NCBI GenBank assembly: GCA_900498245.1
Contig: LS998015.1
Location: 765,259-829,258 of the forward strand
Direction: 5' to 3'
DNA from: Candidatus Zixiibacteriota bacterium
Lineage (GTDB): Bacteria; Zixibacteria; MSB-5A5; GN15; PGXB01
DNA: 64,000 nucleotides
Positions 43,801 through 52,156 of the stretch are shown here, in pieces; the stretch's first letter is position 1; each line of letters opens with the position of its first letter. Made by a program: the position numbers and the translations under genes. A model generated the notes under the pieces. That model saw only the letters and a program-made list of their open reading frames with translations. It was not told the origin of the DNA and did not search any database.

Positions 43801-45279
43801 CTATTTCACCATCACCATCTTCTTCACCTGCATTTCATTGTTGGCAGACAGGCGGTAGAAGTATATGCCGGTGGCGACAGACCCTCCGGTGTCGGTAGTG
43901 CCATCCCATGTTATTCGGTATGAACCGGCCGGCTTGGTTTCAGCAACCAGAGTGCAGATTCTCTCGCCGAGGATATTAAATATTTCGAGATTGACATCGG
44001 CACGGCGGGCGAGAGTGTATTCAATAGTGGTGACAGGGTTGAAGGGATTGGGGTAATTGTCGCCGAGAGTGAATGAGGTTGGTATGGGTGCAGAAGCCTC
44101 GTTAACATCCGAGATGTCATCCGGGGCCAGTTTTACGATATAGAAATCATCATCGCCGGCACCGTAGGAATCGGTTCTTCCGGCGATTATATAGCCGCCG
44201 TCGGAGGTCTGCTTGATGCAATAAGAACGTTCATACCAATCGCCGCCGATAGTCTTGGTCCAGAGGGTGTCGCCGTTGGCGTCGGTGCGGATAATATAGT
44301 AATCGGTCGGGTCCATGCCGGCGTTGCGGTACATCTCGCCGCACATAATAAAGCCGCCGTCGCTGGTTTGATCCATGCCGTAGCCATGATCCGTGGAGGG
44401 ATTGCGATATCTCTTGGTCCAAAGGGTATCGCCGCTCGAATTGAGTCGCAGGAGCCAGAAATCCTCGTATTCGGGAGGGTTGTATTCCCGTTCGCCGAAA
44501 GCCATATAGCCGCCGTCGGCCAGTTGCACAATCGACCAGCCGGCGCCGGACCCGCCATATCCTTTGGTCCAGGTGGTGTCACCATATTTATTAATTTTGA
44601 CAATATATATGGCCCCGGCGGTTCCGATGGCGACAGCACCGCTGTCGGCGGTCGGAATGACGCGATTGAGATGCTGTATCCCCCATTTATCTGCCAGGAT
44701 ATGGTTCTGCTTAACACCATTAGCATCGGTCTTTACGACATTGAAACCCCAGTCATATTGGCTCTGCATGGTGGAATAATAATAGGAGAAACCGACCATG
44801 ATATACCCGCCGTCCAGAGTCTGGCAGACATCGTAACCGTAGTCGGTGGTGGTATCGTAATCATAATCCTCATCCCAGATTAAATTACCCGATGCATCGA
44901 GTTTCATCATGTAGAAATTGGCCCCTTCATCGCCGAACTCGCCGGACCCGTAACCGGCGACAATCAAGTTTCCATCGCTTGTTTCCTTGGTACTGCCGGC
45001 CTCTTCGGCGCAATCCTGCTGTCCATAGGTTTTATCCCAGGCGAAACTCCCGTCCTGATTCAGTTTGACAATATATATGTCCCGATCACCGTGGGGGGTC
45101 GAGCCGGTGTATCCCGTGATGACATAACCATCGTCCGAGGTTTCTTCGACATACCAGGGCCATTCGAAACTGGCCCCGCCGAAAGTGCGGGTCCAGAGGG
45201 TGTCGGGGGCGGCGGCGAACGCCGAACCGATGAAAATACTTGAAATGATGAAGACCGTTGCCAAGTACCGCATAATCAC
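43801..45279 (-). CDS. Secreted beta-repeat protein with C-terminal Por/FlgD-type sorting-like domain
   Basis: A 492-residue exported protein. After a signal peptide (YLATVFIISSIFIGSAFA), residues about 28-390 are six or seven repeats of about 55 residues, each with WTRTFGG-like openings, a TSDGGYIIAG strand and a DIYIVKLNxDG strand, consistent with a beta-propeller. The last 95 residues are a typical sorting-like tail: TSFTLGDNYPNPFNPVTTIEY, LEIFNILGERICTLV, GIYFYRLSANNEM and a terminal KKMVMVK. In Bacteroidota such tails direct secretion by the type IX system. The function is unknown; similar repeat proteins are abundant in Zixibacteria-like genomes. A consensus promoter lies about 110 bases upstream. 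Confidence 0.88.
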   Translation of the reverse strand: MIMRYLATVFIISSIFIGSAFAAAPDTLWTRTFGGASFEWPWYVEETSDDGYVITGYTGSTPHGDRDIYIVKLNQDGSFAWDKTYGQQDCAEEAGSTKETSDGNLIVAGYGSGEFGDEGANFYMMKLDASGNLIWDEDYDYDTTTDYGYDVCQTLDGGYIMVGFSYYYSTMQSQYDWGFNVVKTDANGVKQNHILADKWGIQHLNRVIPTADSGAVAIGTAGAIYIVKINKYGDTTWTKGYGGSGAGWSIVQLADGGYMAFGEREYNPPEYEDFWLLRLNSSGDTLWTKRYRNPSTDHGYGMDQTSDGGFIMCGEMYRNAGMDPTDYYIIRTDANGDTLWTKTIGGDWYERSYCIKQTSDGGYIIAGRTDSYGAGDDDFYIVKLAPDDISDVNEASAPIPTSFTLGDNYPNPFNPVTTIEYTLARRADVNLEIFNILGERICTLVAETKPAGSYRITWDGTTDTGGSVATGIYFYRLSANNEMQVKKMVMVK

Positions 45280-45381
45280 GCTCCTTCGGGGATATTAATC
45301 CCGATAGTTTATCTCTTTTATTTAATCTGCAACTACCCGGTGCGAGGTGTCTGTAATTGTCATTTTATGAAAATCATTTTT

Positions 45382-45409
45382 ATTATATAAAATTGGATAA
45401 ATTTGTCAA
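45382..45409 (-). promoter_or_regulatory. Consensus sigma70 promoter of the secreted repeat protein gene
   Basis: On the minus strand TTGACA (45404-45409) and TATAAT (45382-45387) are separated by 16 bases: an exact match to both consensus hexamers, about 105-130 bases before the ATG at 45279. Confidence 0.8.
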
Positions 45410-45506
45410 GATTGAATACGGGGATTGCTTCGATGGCAGCGGCATTTTGAAAATCAAATATCCGCAATTTTGTCCTGATTAATTTCGGATTGTGGGAGGA
45501 AAATTC

Positions 45507-45534
45507 TTGACACCTTTTTAAATTAGGATATATT
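45507..45534 (+). promoter_or_regulatory. Sigma70-type promoter of the dockerin protein gene
   Basis: TTGACA, 16 bases, TATATT, followed by an untranslated leader of about 135 bases before the ATG at 45676. It is divergent from the promoter at 45382. Confidence 0.7.
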
Positions 45535-45675
45535 TTGTACAGGTAAGGATTTTCTTCATTAACCGCCATAATGGGACTTGGCGAATGATTTCAGCACCGC
45601 AAAAAGTCAAATTTTGGACGAAGTGTTTCGAAATATCTCCGCGCATAAGGGAATAATATTTATAAGGGAGGTTTT

Positions 45676-46764
45676 ATGAGTAGGTTCAATCTGTTCTTAA
45701 TTGGAGGGCTGTTTTTAATCTTTGTAGGAACTGCTTTTGGGCAGGTGGGGACGCTTACTTTTCGCACGGAAATTGCTGGTGCAGGCGTTTGGATGGACGG
45801 TTCGACTCTCGCCATCGCTCCGGGGGCTCCGTTTTACATCAATATTTATGCCAACAATGTGGGCGGTGTTCCTCGTCTGGGTTGGTCATCGCCCTTCAAA
45901 TTTACTTTCGAGAATTCCACCCACACCGTTATTTGGGGCGATACCGCGCTTTTTGCCACGTCGCAACTCAAGTCCTTATGGAATTTGCTTAAAATTAATT
46001 ACGTTGAAAGTTGGGACGGCAATCTTCCGGATCTGTATTGTTTCGTGGGGGTCGCAGTTGAACCGGCCGGATATCCGGGCAATCTAGATGAAATCCTGGT
46101 TTTCCACATACCGATCACGATCAGTTGTGAGGGAAATAAATCGGGATACTTTTGTATTGAGCAGGGGGATCCGGTTAACCAGGTTTATGCCTGGACATTT
46201 GAAGATCCGGTCCCGACATATGATAAGATTTGCTGGGAAATCAAAGAGCCGCCATGCGGTCTGGCCCCGGTGATGGACAGTTGTCCGGTGCGTATTATCG
46301 CTGTGGCCGACAGGTCGGTCAGTTATCAATTTCATGCAACTGATATAGACGGCGATTTGAAAGCCTACGAGATAACTTCCGGCCCCGGCGCTATAGATCC
46401 GGTCACAGGCTTGTGGCATTTTGAGCCCTATTTATCGCAAGCCTGGCAGATGATTCCGCTTGATGTTCGGGCGCGGGACGATTGCTACGTTTATCATCAA
46501 TGCAGTGGAACCGAATATTGCCATACGCAGGTGGCGGTGAACGGAATTTGCGGCGATGTGGACGGCAACGGACTTGTCAATATTCTGGACATTGCCAGAG
46601 TTATCAACTGCATTTATCAACTTCCTCCGGGAACATGCCATTACCCCTGGCAGGTAATCGACGTCAACAATAACGGTGCGGTGAATATTCTGGATTTATC
46701 GTATCTAATTAATTTCCTCTACAAACACGGTCCGGCGCCGGTCTGCCCGGCATGGTACGAGTGA
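45676..46764 (+). CDS. Exported protein with C-terminal dockerin-like pair
   Basis: A 362-residue exported protein with GGGAGG just before the ATG and a signal peptide (LFLIGGLFLIFVGTAFG). Residues about 25-190 form a beta-sandwich (FYINIYANNVGGVPRLGWSSPFKF) whose strand pattern is reminiscent of cohesin/CBM-like folds; this is a weak impression only. About 195-290 look like an Ig-like domain. The last 70 residues are a dockerin-like pair: GDVDGNGLVNILDIARVINC and IDVNNNGAVNILDLSYLINF. The second loop here has Asn where the other dockerin proteins of the window have Cys. It ends PVCPAWYE, without the TWVxxCG tail. Ended by a strong terminator. Confidence 0.8.
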   Translation: MSRFNLFLIGGLFLIFVGTAFGQVGTLTFRTEIAGAGVWMDGSTLAIAPGAPFYINIYANNVGGVPRLGWSSPFKFTFENSTHTVIWGDTALFATSQLKSLWNLLKINYVESWDGNLPDLYCFVGVAVEPAGYPGNLDEILVFHIPITISCEGNKSGYFCIEQGDPVNQVYAWTFEDPVPTYDKICWEIKEPPCGLAPVMDSCPVRIIAVADRSVSYQFHATDIDGDLKAYEITSGPGAIDPVTGLWHFEPYLSQAWQMIPLDVRARDDCYVYHQCSGTEYCHTQVAVNGICGDVDGNGLVNILDIARVINCIYQLPPGTCHYPWQVIDVNNNGAVNILDLSYLINFLYKHGPAPVCPAWYE

Positions 46765-46803
46765 AGTTGAAATAATTGATTGACTACAGGACTGCAGATA
46801 TCA

Positions 46804-46837
46804 GGGCCGGAATCAAAAAATTCCGGCCCGTCTTTTT
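46804..46837 (+). terminator. Rho-independent terminator
   Basis: GGGCCGGAA and TTCCGGCCC pair around an A-rich loop, then GTCTTTTTG. It lies 40 bases after the dockerin protein stop and just before the convergent DinB gene's 3' end. Confidence 0.9.
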
Positions 46838-46839
46838 GT

Positions 46840-47412
46840 CTATTTTTTCTCCAGGACTCCGGCGTCACGCATCAAGTGCTTGAGAATTTGAATCTGCCCC
46901 AGATGCGAGCAGAAATGCTCCAGGACATGATACAGTGTCCAGGTTCGGGTCATATGTTCTTCGCCCAGTTTGTAGAATTTGTCCAGATCCCGGTCGTGCC
47001 ATTTCTTCATTTCGGTATGAATGGAGCGTCGTCCGCGCGCCAGAACTTGAAAATATTTGTCGATCGTGAAACCCTGCAAATATGACGGGTGAACGCCGTC
47101 GGCCGGAAGCGGCAAGCCGTCATCTTCGATGCCGCAGGTTTTCTGAAGGAGCGCCTTTCCTTTCGGCTCCCACGGCATCTCGGCCGGAGCAATTTTAATC
47201 CACCAGACTTCCACGACCGAAAGGTGAGCCAGGAGCATTCCGATCGTATTCATACCGGGCCGCAACTGCCACTGCAACTGCTCGACAGTAAGGTCCGCGA
47301 CAATCTTCTTGAGCCGGGTCAACTGGTCGTCGAGTTGCGCCGCGAACAGGCCGATTTTCGCCTGGGTTTTGGGATTGTAACCCCGAGCGATTTTCAATTC
47401 TCTTTTTTTCAT
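46840..47412 (-). CDS. DinB-fold (DUF664-like) protein
   Basis: A 190-residue four-helix-bundle protein of the DinB/YfiT superfamily. The metal-binding histidines fit: LLAHLSVVEVWW (helix 2) and HVLEHFCSHLGQI (helix 4, two His three or four residues apart). Members include metal-dependent thiol-S-transferases and damage-inducible proteins, so a thiol or detoxification role is possible, but no substrate can be assigned. It is a single gene between convergent and divergent neighbours. Confidence 0.85.
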   Translation of the reverse strand: MKKRELKIARGYNPKTQAKIGLFAAQLDDQLTRLKKIVADLTVEQLQWQLRPGMNTIGMLLAHLSVVEVWWIKIAPAEMPWEPKGKALLQKTCGIEDDGLPLPADGVHPSYLQGFTIDKYFQVLARGRRSIHTEMKKWHDRDLDKFYKLGEEHMTRTWTLYHVLEHFCSHLGQIQILKHLMRDAGVLEKK

Positions 47413-47629
47413 TTATGCCTCCGATTTGATTATTGAGTCAGGATTGTCGCCATGTCTGATATAAACATTCTTTAGACGCCGCTTAATGACTTTTGTTGCC
47501 TGCAAATTCCCGATGCGAGCCAATCAGGTCACTTAAACTATAATCTTTTGCGGGGGTAAAACAATCATATATTAAAAATTTTCTCCCTGAATTTGCGTAT
47601 CCGGTGTCATGACATGGGCCGTATCAAAC

Positions 47630-47657
47630 TTGACAAGTATTATCCGGTTAGTAAATT
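47630..47657 (+). promoter_or_regulatory. Sigma70-type promoter of the O-methyltransferase gene
   Basis: TTGACA, 16 bases, TAAATT, about 40 bases before the ATG at 47697. Confidence 0.6.
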
Positions 47658-47696
47658 GCGGGGCATGTTAAATAATGGCCGATTGAAAGGAACAAT

Positions 47697-48371
47697 ATGA
47701 ACGATAAATTGTGGGACGATGTCGACCGCTATATTTCCGATATTTTCTCGCTTTCCGATCCGATTCTGAAAGAGGTTTTGAGAGCCAGTGCCGACGCAGG
47801 CCTGCCGGCCATTCAGGTGACGCCGAGTCAGGGGAAATTTCTGCAGATTCTGGCCGGGGCGATGAAAGCCCGCCGTATTCTTGAAATCGGCACTCTGGGG
47901 GCATTCAGCACGATCTGGCTGGGGCGGGCACTAGCGCCTGACGGATATCTTATCACGCTGGAAAGCGATCCCAAGCATGCCGAGGTCGCCCGCGCCAATA
48001 TCGCCCGGGCCGGTCTGGCCGACCGGGTGGAACTTATCCTCGGTCCGGCGCTCGAGACTTTGCCGCGCCTCCAAAATGAGAAGAAGGGCCCGTTCGATTT
48101 TATCTTTATCGACGCCGATAAAACGTCCTATCCCGAGTATTTTGAATGGTCGCTGAAACTGGCGCATCCCGGGACCGTGATGGTCGCCGATAATGTAATC
48201 AGGAAAGGGGAGGTGGCTAATCCGAAGAGCGACGATCCCCGGGTGGTGGCGGTCCGCCGTTTTCATGACTTGATAGCCGCCGAAAAGCGGGTGACCGCCA
48301 CGGCTCTTCAGACGGTCGGGAGCAAGGGGTATGACGGATTCACGATGGTTCTGGTTGAAGAGGGCCCGTAA
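47697..48371 (+). CDS. Class I SAM-dependent O-methyltransferase (family 3)
   Basis: A 224-residue cytoplasmic methyltransferase like catechol/caffeoyl-CoA O-methyltransferases. SAM motif I is RRILEIGTLGAFSTIWLGRAL near residue 62, with the acidic strand 2 in LITLESDPKHAEVAR; FIFIDADKTSYPEYF near residue 140 supplies metal-binding Asp residues, and MVADNVIRKGEV supplies the next Asp-Asn pair. These are the Mg-site residues of the family, so it probably methylates a catechol-type hydroxyl. The natural acceptor is unknown. It has AAAGGAAC before the ATG and its own promoter and terminator. Confidence 0.93.
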   Translation: MNDKLWDDVDRYISDIFSLSDPILKEVLRASADAGLPAIQVTPSQGKFLQILAGAMKARRILEIGTLGAFSTIWLGRALAPDGYLITLESDPKHAEVARANIARAGLADRVELILGPALETLPRLQNEKKGPFDFIFIDADKTSYPEYFEWSLKLAHPGTVMVADNVIRKGEVANPKSDDPRVVAVRRFHDLIAAEKRVTATALQTVGSKGYDGFTMVLVEEGP

Positions 48372-48406
48372 TCTGCATAAATTTGGCGGCTATGATGTTT
48401 TATAAG

Positions 48407-48434
48407 AAAGCCCGGTTATTAGCCGGGCTTTTCT
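48407..48434 (+). terminator. Rho-independent terminator
   Basis: AAGCCCGG (48408-48415) pairs with CCGGGCTT (48423-48430) around TTATTAG, followed by TTTTCT; 36 bases after the methyltransferase stop. Confidence 0.85.
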
Positions 48435-48506
48435 ATTATGCCGCCGCGTTTAATTCCAACTATCGATCAATATTTGAAGCATATCTGGGGTTTGGACCCG
48501 CTTTTG

Positions 48507-48532
48507 TAGGGGCGTATTGCAGTACGCCCCTA
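48507..48532. repeat. Palindromic repeat TAGGGGCGTA/TACGCCCCTA
   Basis: A 10-bp stem (TAGGGGCGTA, TTGCAG, TACGCCCCTA). The same arms, with a shorter loop, form the bfr terminator at 11367-11387, so this is likely a dispersed genomic repeat. Confidence 0.6.
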
Positions 48533-48560
48533 CGATACCTTGCATCACCCTTCCCCATGT

Positions 48561-48623
48561 TGTCATTCCGGCGAAGGTTTTCGGACCCGGCCCCTGAAGG
48601 GCGGGAATCCAGTTTTGCATGAC
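48561..48623. repeat. REP-like element
   Basis: GTCATTCCGGCG at the left and GCGGGAATCCAG...ATGAC at the right form the ends of an imperfect inverted repeat of the kind seen as dispersed extragenic palindromes (GTCATTCC...GGAATCC). It lies in a noncoding gap. Confidence 0.5.
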
Positions 48624-48715
48624 GGGGCTTTTGGGGGCGGTGCAGAAAAGGGAAGAATTCCGACTATTTTATACCGTGCTTGAAAATGTAATAGGACAGA
48701 TCAGACCGATTGAAA

Positions 48716-48742
48716 ATTCCCACCCATTGGGTGGGTTACCGG
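48716..48742 (-). repeat. Inverted copy of the CCCACCC-N3-GGGTGGG repeat
   Basis: CCCACCC, ATT, GGGTGGG at 48719-48735, continuing to TTACCGG. It is the reverse complement of the left part of the copies at 50151 and 50314. The stop codon of the lipoprotein gene lies within it. Confidence 0.65.
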
Positions 48743-49815
48743 CTTTTAGTGACCGCCCAACTTGGGCAATCAGTGCGGACGGTGCTGTCAGTTATGAAGT
48801 AGGCGCCCAGACTCTTGCGTGTGGTCAAGTCATATAAAATCATGTTGTTATTGCTGACATCAGAAAACGGCGTCGATATCATATATTTATCGTCCCAAGT
48901 AATAGCCATCTCGTACGGCTGATGATCATAAATGGCAGTTGAGATGGAATCGACAAGCCCCCGAGTGACGGCATTGACCGTGTAGATCGCCCTATAGGCG
49001 GGATCATCCCAACCGGGGATTAAGGCGCAATACAAATATCTGTCGTCAGAATTTAACCTGAAACTGACTCCCGTACTCCCCGGGCAGCGCACTACCGCAT
49101 CTGCAGTATCGTCCCCAAATTTAGCGGCAAACAGAAATTCGCCTAAAAGGGTGGAGCCAAAGAAATAGGTCTCGCCATTAATAATACTTGGAGATATCCA
49201 AAACAATATGACTATTTCTAGCCCATTGTAATATTTCCAGCCCTTATCTATTACTTTCGATGAATCAATATCATATACAACCAATTCCATTCGCGAAGGA
49301 TTTTGTGTTAAGTGCACGTAGGCAATGGCCCGGGAATCGTTGCTGAAATTCGCAAATCGAACCATCGAATCGGTGTAAATTGTATCAGAACCGTTGATGT
49401 CGGTCAAATAGAGTCGATAGGAATAGGCATCGGTGCCGGGTCCGAGAAGGGCCAAATGCTTTGAATCGGGTGAAACCGCTATTTCCAAAGTATTAGGGAA
49501 AGTCCTGGCAATTTCTCGCGATCTCAAATCGAGAATGTAAGCCCCACCCTGGGCATCATCAATGGCCAGTTTCTCATTATTGTCAATCACCCCGACCGGA
49601 AAGCCGGGAATCGGCAGATTTATGGAATCTATAAATTTCCTCTGTTCTGCCGAGAAGGTCTTTATGAATTGCTTCCCGCTGTTGGCCACATAAAACAAAT
49701 GGTCGCTTTCGGCAGGCGGCCCAGGACAGGTAGGGCAATCGCGATGACAGGCCGGGGCGGCTATAATTAATATGATTAGAACCGCCATTCCAACGGTTAT
49801 CCTATTTTGTTTCAT
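48736..49815 (-). CDS. Lipoprotein with beta-propeller-like repeats
   Basis: A 359-residue predicted lipoprotein. The start at 49815 has GGGAGG 6 bases upstream and gives a type II signal peptide ending in APAC with the acylated Cys at residue 23. A short Cys/Pro-rich linker (HRDCPTCPGPP) follows. The rest is a series of WD/YVTN-like beta units (HLFYVANSGKQFIKTFS, SPDSKHLALLGPG, NSDDRYLYCALIPG, TWDDKYMISTPFSDV), probably a seven-bladed propeller facing the periplasm or surface. No catalytic residues were recognised. Its 3' end runs into a short repeat whose inverted copies lie beyond its 5' end, so it is bracketed by repeats. Confidence 0.72.
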   Translation of the reverse strand: MKQNRITVGMAVLIILIIAAPACHRDCPTCPGPPAESDHLFYVANSGKQFIKTFSAEQRKFIDSINLPIPGFPVGVIDNNEKLAIDDAQGGAYILDLRSREIARTFPNTLEIAVSPDSKHLALLGPGTDAYSYRLYLTDINGSDTIYTDSMVRFANFSNDSRAIAYVHLTQNPSRMELVVYDIDSSKVIDKGWKYYNGLEIVILFWISPSIINGETYFFGSTLLGEFLFAAKFGDDTADAVVRCPGSTGVSFRLNSDDRYLYCALIPGWDDPAYRAIYTVNAVTRGLVDSISTAIYDHQPYEMAITWDDKYMISTPFSDVSNNNMILYDLTTRKSLGAYFITDSTVRTDCPSWAVTKSR

Positions 49816-50150
49816 TAATTTCCTCCCGTATATGGTTAGGCGCAATAGTAAAAGATATCTATTTGATTTTACAATTAAATTGAATCATGATACCTCCCGT
49901 AAGTAAATAGTCCCAAAGCCGCGCCGAATAATTTTCGGCATTAATTGTTCGAAAGCGTCATCCCCGAACTTGCACCGGGAGCCGCTTCGCTCTCGCTCTC
50001 TCGTGGTCGTTGATATAAAAGTACGATCCCAGATCCTTACACCATATATAGACGATAATTACCATAATGATGTCAAGGATTATTTTGCATGATCCTAATA
50101 TATTTCCCCTGACAGATTCTGGCAGGGCTTAAGGTCGGGTCCCGAATCCC

Positions 50151-50276
50151 AATCCGGTAACCCACCCAACGGGTGGGAATTATTGGCCGAGTTGAGCCAT
50201 GCGATATAATTTTCCAATTTCATTGGACGCCTTTCGTGGTACTGCAATGGTAGGTCGGAAACCCCGCGGTTCCGAC
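50151..50276 (+). repeat. Direct repeat, copy A
   Basis: Runs from AATCCGGTAACCCACCC to GCGGTTCCGAC. It contains the CCCACCC/GGGTGGG palindrome, a CATGCGATATAATTT segment and a GTCGGAA/TTCCGAC hairpin. It is nearly identical to copy B, which starts 163 bases later. Confidence 0.8.
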
Positions 50277-50313
50277 ATTCTTCCGTAGCGGCACGGCGTG
50301 CCGTGCCTTCTTT

Positions 50314-50438
50314 AATCCGGTAATCCACCCAACGGGTGGGAATTATCGGCCGAGCTGAGCCATGCGATATAATTTTTCAATTTCATTGGACGCCTTTCGT
50401 GGTACTGCAAGGGTAGGTCGGAACCCCCGCGGTTCCGA
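50314..50438 (+). repeat. Direct repeat, copy B
   Basis: The second copy of the 125-base unit, with a few substitutions (for example TAATCCACCC for TAACCCACCC). The 37-base spacer between the copies holds a hairpin (GGCACGGC/GCCGTGCC). Confidence 0.8.
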
Positions 50439-51060
50439 ACCGGATAACCCACCCCTTGGGGTGGGAAATTATAATTCCGTCGTATCGTGCAAAATAGATA
50501 TCAATTTGGTGTGACTCGGTTCGGGGGGCCAATAGGTACAGAGAGGTTTATAATTATGTCCGTTTATTATCAAATGCCGATCGGTCTTGGCGCCATCAAT
50601 TTATCGCGCGATATTGCGCCAAAATATTGCCATAATCCCAACCTGTTCAATCGGTTGAGAGAAAAGACACAAAAAATGGGGCCCCCTTTTGTATCAGAAA
50701 GCGAACCCAAATATGTGGCATCCCTATCCCGGTCATCCGCTTACGGCGAAAATCAATCGGCTTCGTTGCCTTTCGCTCGTTGCGGGATAAGAGGTTGCGG
50801 GGGCAGTGGATTGCGGGTCAAGCCCGGAATGATAATGTATGAGAAGAACCGGGCAGTCGAAAGCCGTGCGCCTTGTGGAACAGCCCCAGGCCTGCGCTCT
50901 CTCTGCACTTTAATGCTCATGACTGATCGCGGGAGAAGCTGATATCTTCGCAAGTCATTGTTGTGCAACGATAATATGTGGAAGATTTTCTTTTATATGG
51001 CGGCAGGCCGGTTGCTCTCATCTCTAATGAAAAACACTGTCAGGACCTCAGGAGATATAG

Positions 51061-51768
51061 ATGAAGAGAAAAGCGATATTCATAATTTTGGCCGCCCTTA
51101 TGATCGCGGCCCTGTCACTTCTCAGTTGTAACAACAAGGAAAAAATTGTCAATTCCACCGAATATGTGCATGATATCCAGTATGTCCAATCGCCGCCGGA
51201 TACTATCATTCATATTGATACCGTTCTTGTGCACGATTCGTCGACCGCGCCTACGGCTGATACTGTCCTGCGAATCGATACCGTCTATCAGACCAATACC
51301 ATCCATGATACGGTCCGCACGACCGTAATAGTGCATGATACGGTGGTGACGGTTCGTAATATCTTTGATACGGTGGTGGTCACGGATACGGTCACCCTCA
51401 CCCAGTGCGCCCCCAGCGGGACCTCGGCGGTAATCGCCATGGAGGTGCAGACCGATCCCTTAGTGCTCGACTATGCCAATCAGAATTACGGTTTGAGCGA
51501 TGGCTATATTTTCTATCTCACGCCGTCGGAAATGAATATCAGCAAAGTCGCCACGGGTGTTTATGACATATACGCCTATCTGGAATATTATTCCACGGAC
51601 TGGTCCCAATATGAGGCGTTCGAGATATACTGGCGGATGACTTATGTCAGCGGCGATCCCAACGATCCGAGCAACTGGCAAATGGCCGATCCGCCGTCGG
51701 CGGTCGCGGATCATCAGCCCGGCTTGAAGGCGGTGACGAAAAGCTCGTTCGAGTTGCCGCGTCAGTAG
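51061..51768 (+). CDS. Lipoprotein with DTV-rich stalk
   Basis: A 235-residue predicted lipoprotein with type II signal peptide ending in LLSC (Cys 23). Residues about 45-115 are a low-complexity run of DTV/HDTV units (IHIDTVLVHDS, RIDTVYQTNTIHDTV, VIVHDTVVTV) that alternate polar and aliphatic residues. Such runs are common in FCB lipoproteins and would form an extended beta stalk. The C-terminal 100 residues form a beta-rich globular domain (YGLSDGYIFYLTPSEMNISK). The family is not recognised and no function is assigned. The gene is convergent with the small exported peptide gene. Confidence 0.7.
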   Translation: MKRKAIFIILAALMIAALSLLSCNNKEKIVNSTEYVHDIQYVQSPPDTIIHIDTVLVHDSSTAPTADTVLRIDTVYQTNTIHDTVRTTVIVHDTVVTVRNIFDTVVVTDTVTLTQCAPSGTSAVIAMEVQTDPLVLDYANQNYGLSDGYIFYLTPSEMNISKVATGVYDIYAYLEYYSTDWSQYEAFEIYWRMTYVSGDPNDPSNWQMADPPSAVADHQPGLKAVTKSSFELPRQ

Positions 51769-51795
51769 TTGGAGATCATTAAATTCTTCTGAATA

Positions 51796-51827
51796 AAAAG
51801 CCCCGGGTCCGGCACTACCGGACCCGG
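51796..51827 (-). terminator. Rho-independent terminator of the redoxin/small-peptide genes
   Basis: A perfect 10-bp stem (CCGGGTCCGG/CCGGACCCGG, loop CACTA). On the minus strand it is followed by GGCTTTTTATTC, so it ends transcription from the right; the other side has no T-run. Confidence 0.85.
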
Positions 51828-51849
51828 CGAGGTAGTCAAGGCGACGGCC

Positions 51850-52074
51850 TTAATCAAACAGACCATTGCAGCAGCCGACAAAATGACGGCCGGTGCGATC
51901 GACAACGTACATGTAGTACGGATAGGCCGGATTACTACAGTTGGCTCCGGTGTCGCGCGAACAATAAATGTACGTCGCGATAGCATGGGCCTTCTGGGGC
52001 GTGAGCAGAGTCAGGCCCATGGCCATCATGCCGACAACCAGGAAAAGCATGAGAAAGACGACGGCTTTCTTCAT
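51850..52074 (-). CDS. Small exported Cys-containing peptide
   Basis: A 74-residue protein: a signal peptide (VVFLMLFLVVGMMAMGLTLL, ending near KAHA) and a mature part of about 40 residues with four Cys (YCSRDTGANCSNP and VGCCNG) and several Tyr. ATG 52074 has GGAGG 8 bases upstream. It lies 82 bases after a membrane-anchored redoxin gene with a CGPC active site and before a shared terminator, so the peptide may be a substrate of that redoxin. I do not recognise the family. Its mature size would fit a structural, signalling or toxin-like peptide; nothing decides between these. Confidence 0.68.
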   Translation of the reverse strand: MKKAVVFLMLFLVVGMMAMGLTLLTPQKAHAIATYIYCSRDTGANCSNPAYPYYMYVVDRTGRHFVGCCNGLFD

Positions 52075-52156
52075 CCTGATTTCCTCCATGAAAGGGGCTG
52101 AAGGTGATATGGTGCTCCCTCCGGCATTTTGGCAACGCCAGGGGTGTTACTGTCGC

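Larger units (their letters stand above)
49816..51060. other. Repeat-rich noncoding region
   Basis: About 1.2 kb without a convincing gene. It contains two 125-base direct repeats (50151, 50314), a third partial copy of their first 30 bases at 50440-50471, a GGCACGGC/GCCGTGCC hairpin in the spacer, and a REP-like stretch near 50805-50835 (GATTGCGGGTCAAGCCCGGA). A 151-codon open frame at 50487-50942 is translated repeat sequence and not called. Confidence 0.6.

Noticed and set aside
50487..50942. 151-codon open frame in the repeat region
   Set aside because: Its translation is compositionally odd and includes translated REP-like repeat sequence (residues about 85-115); no start signal and no family resemblance.
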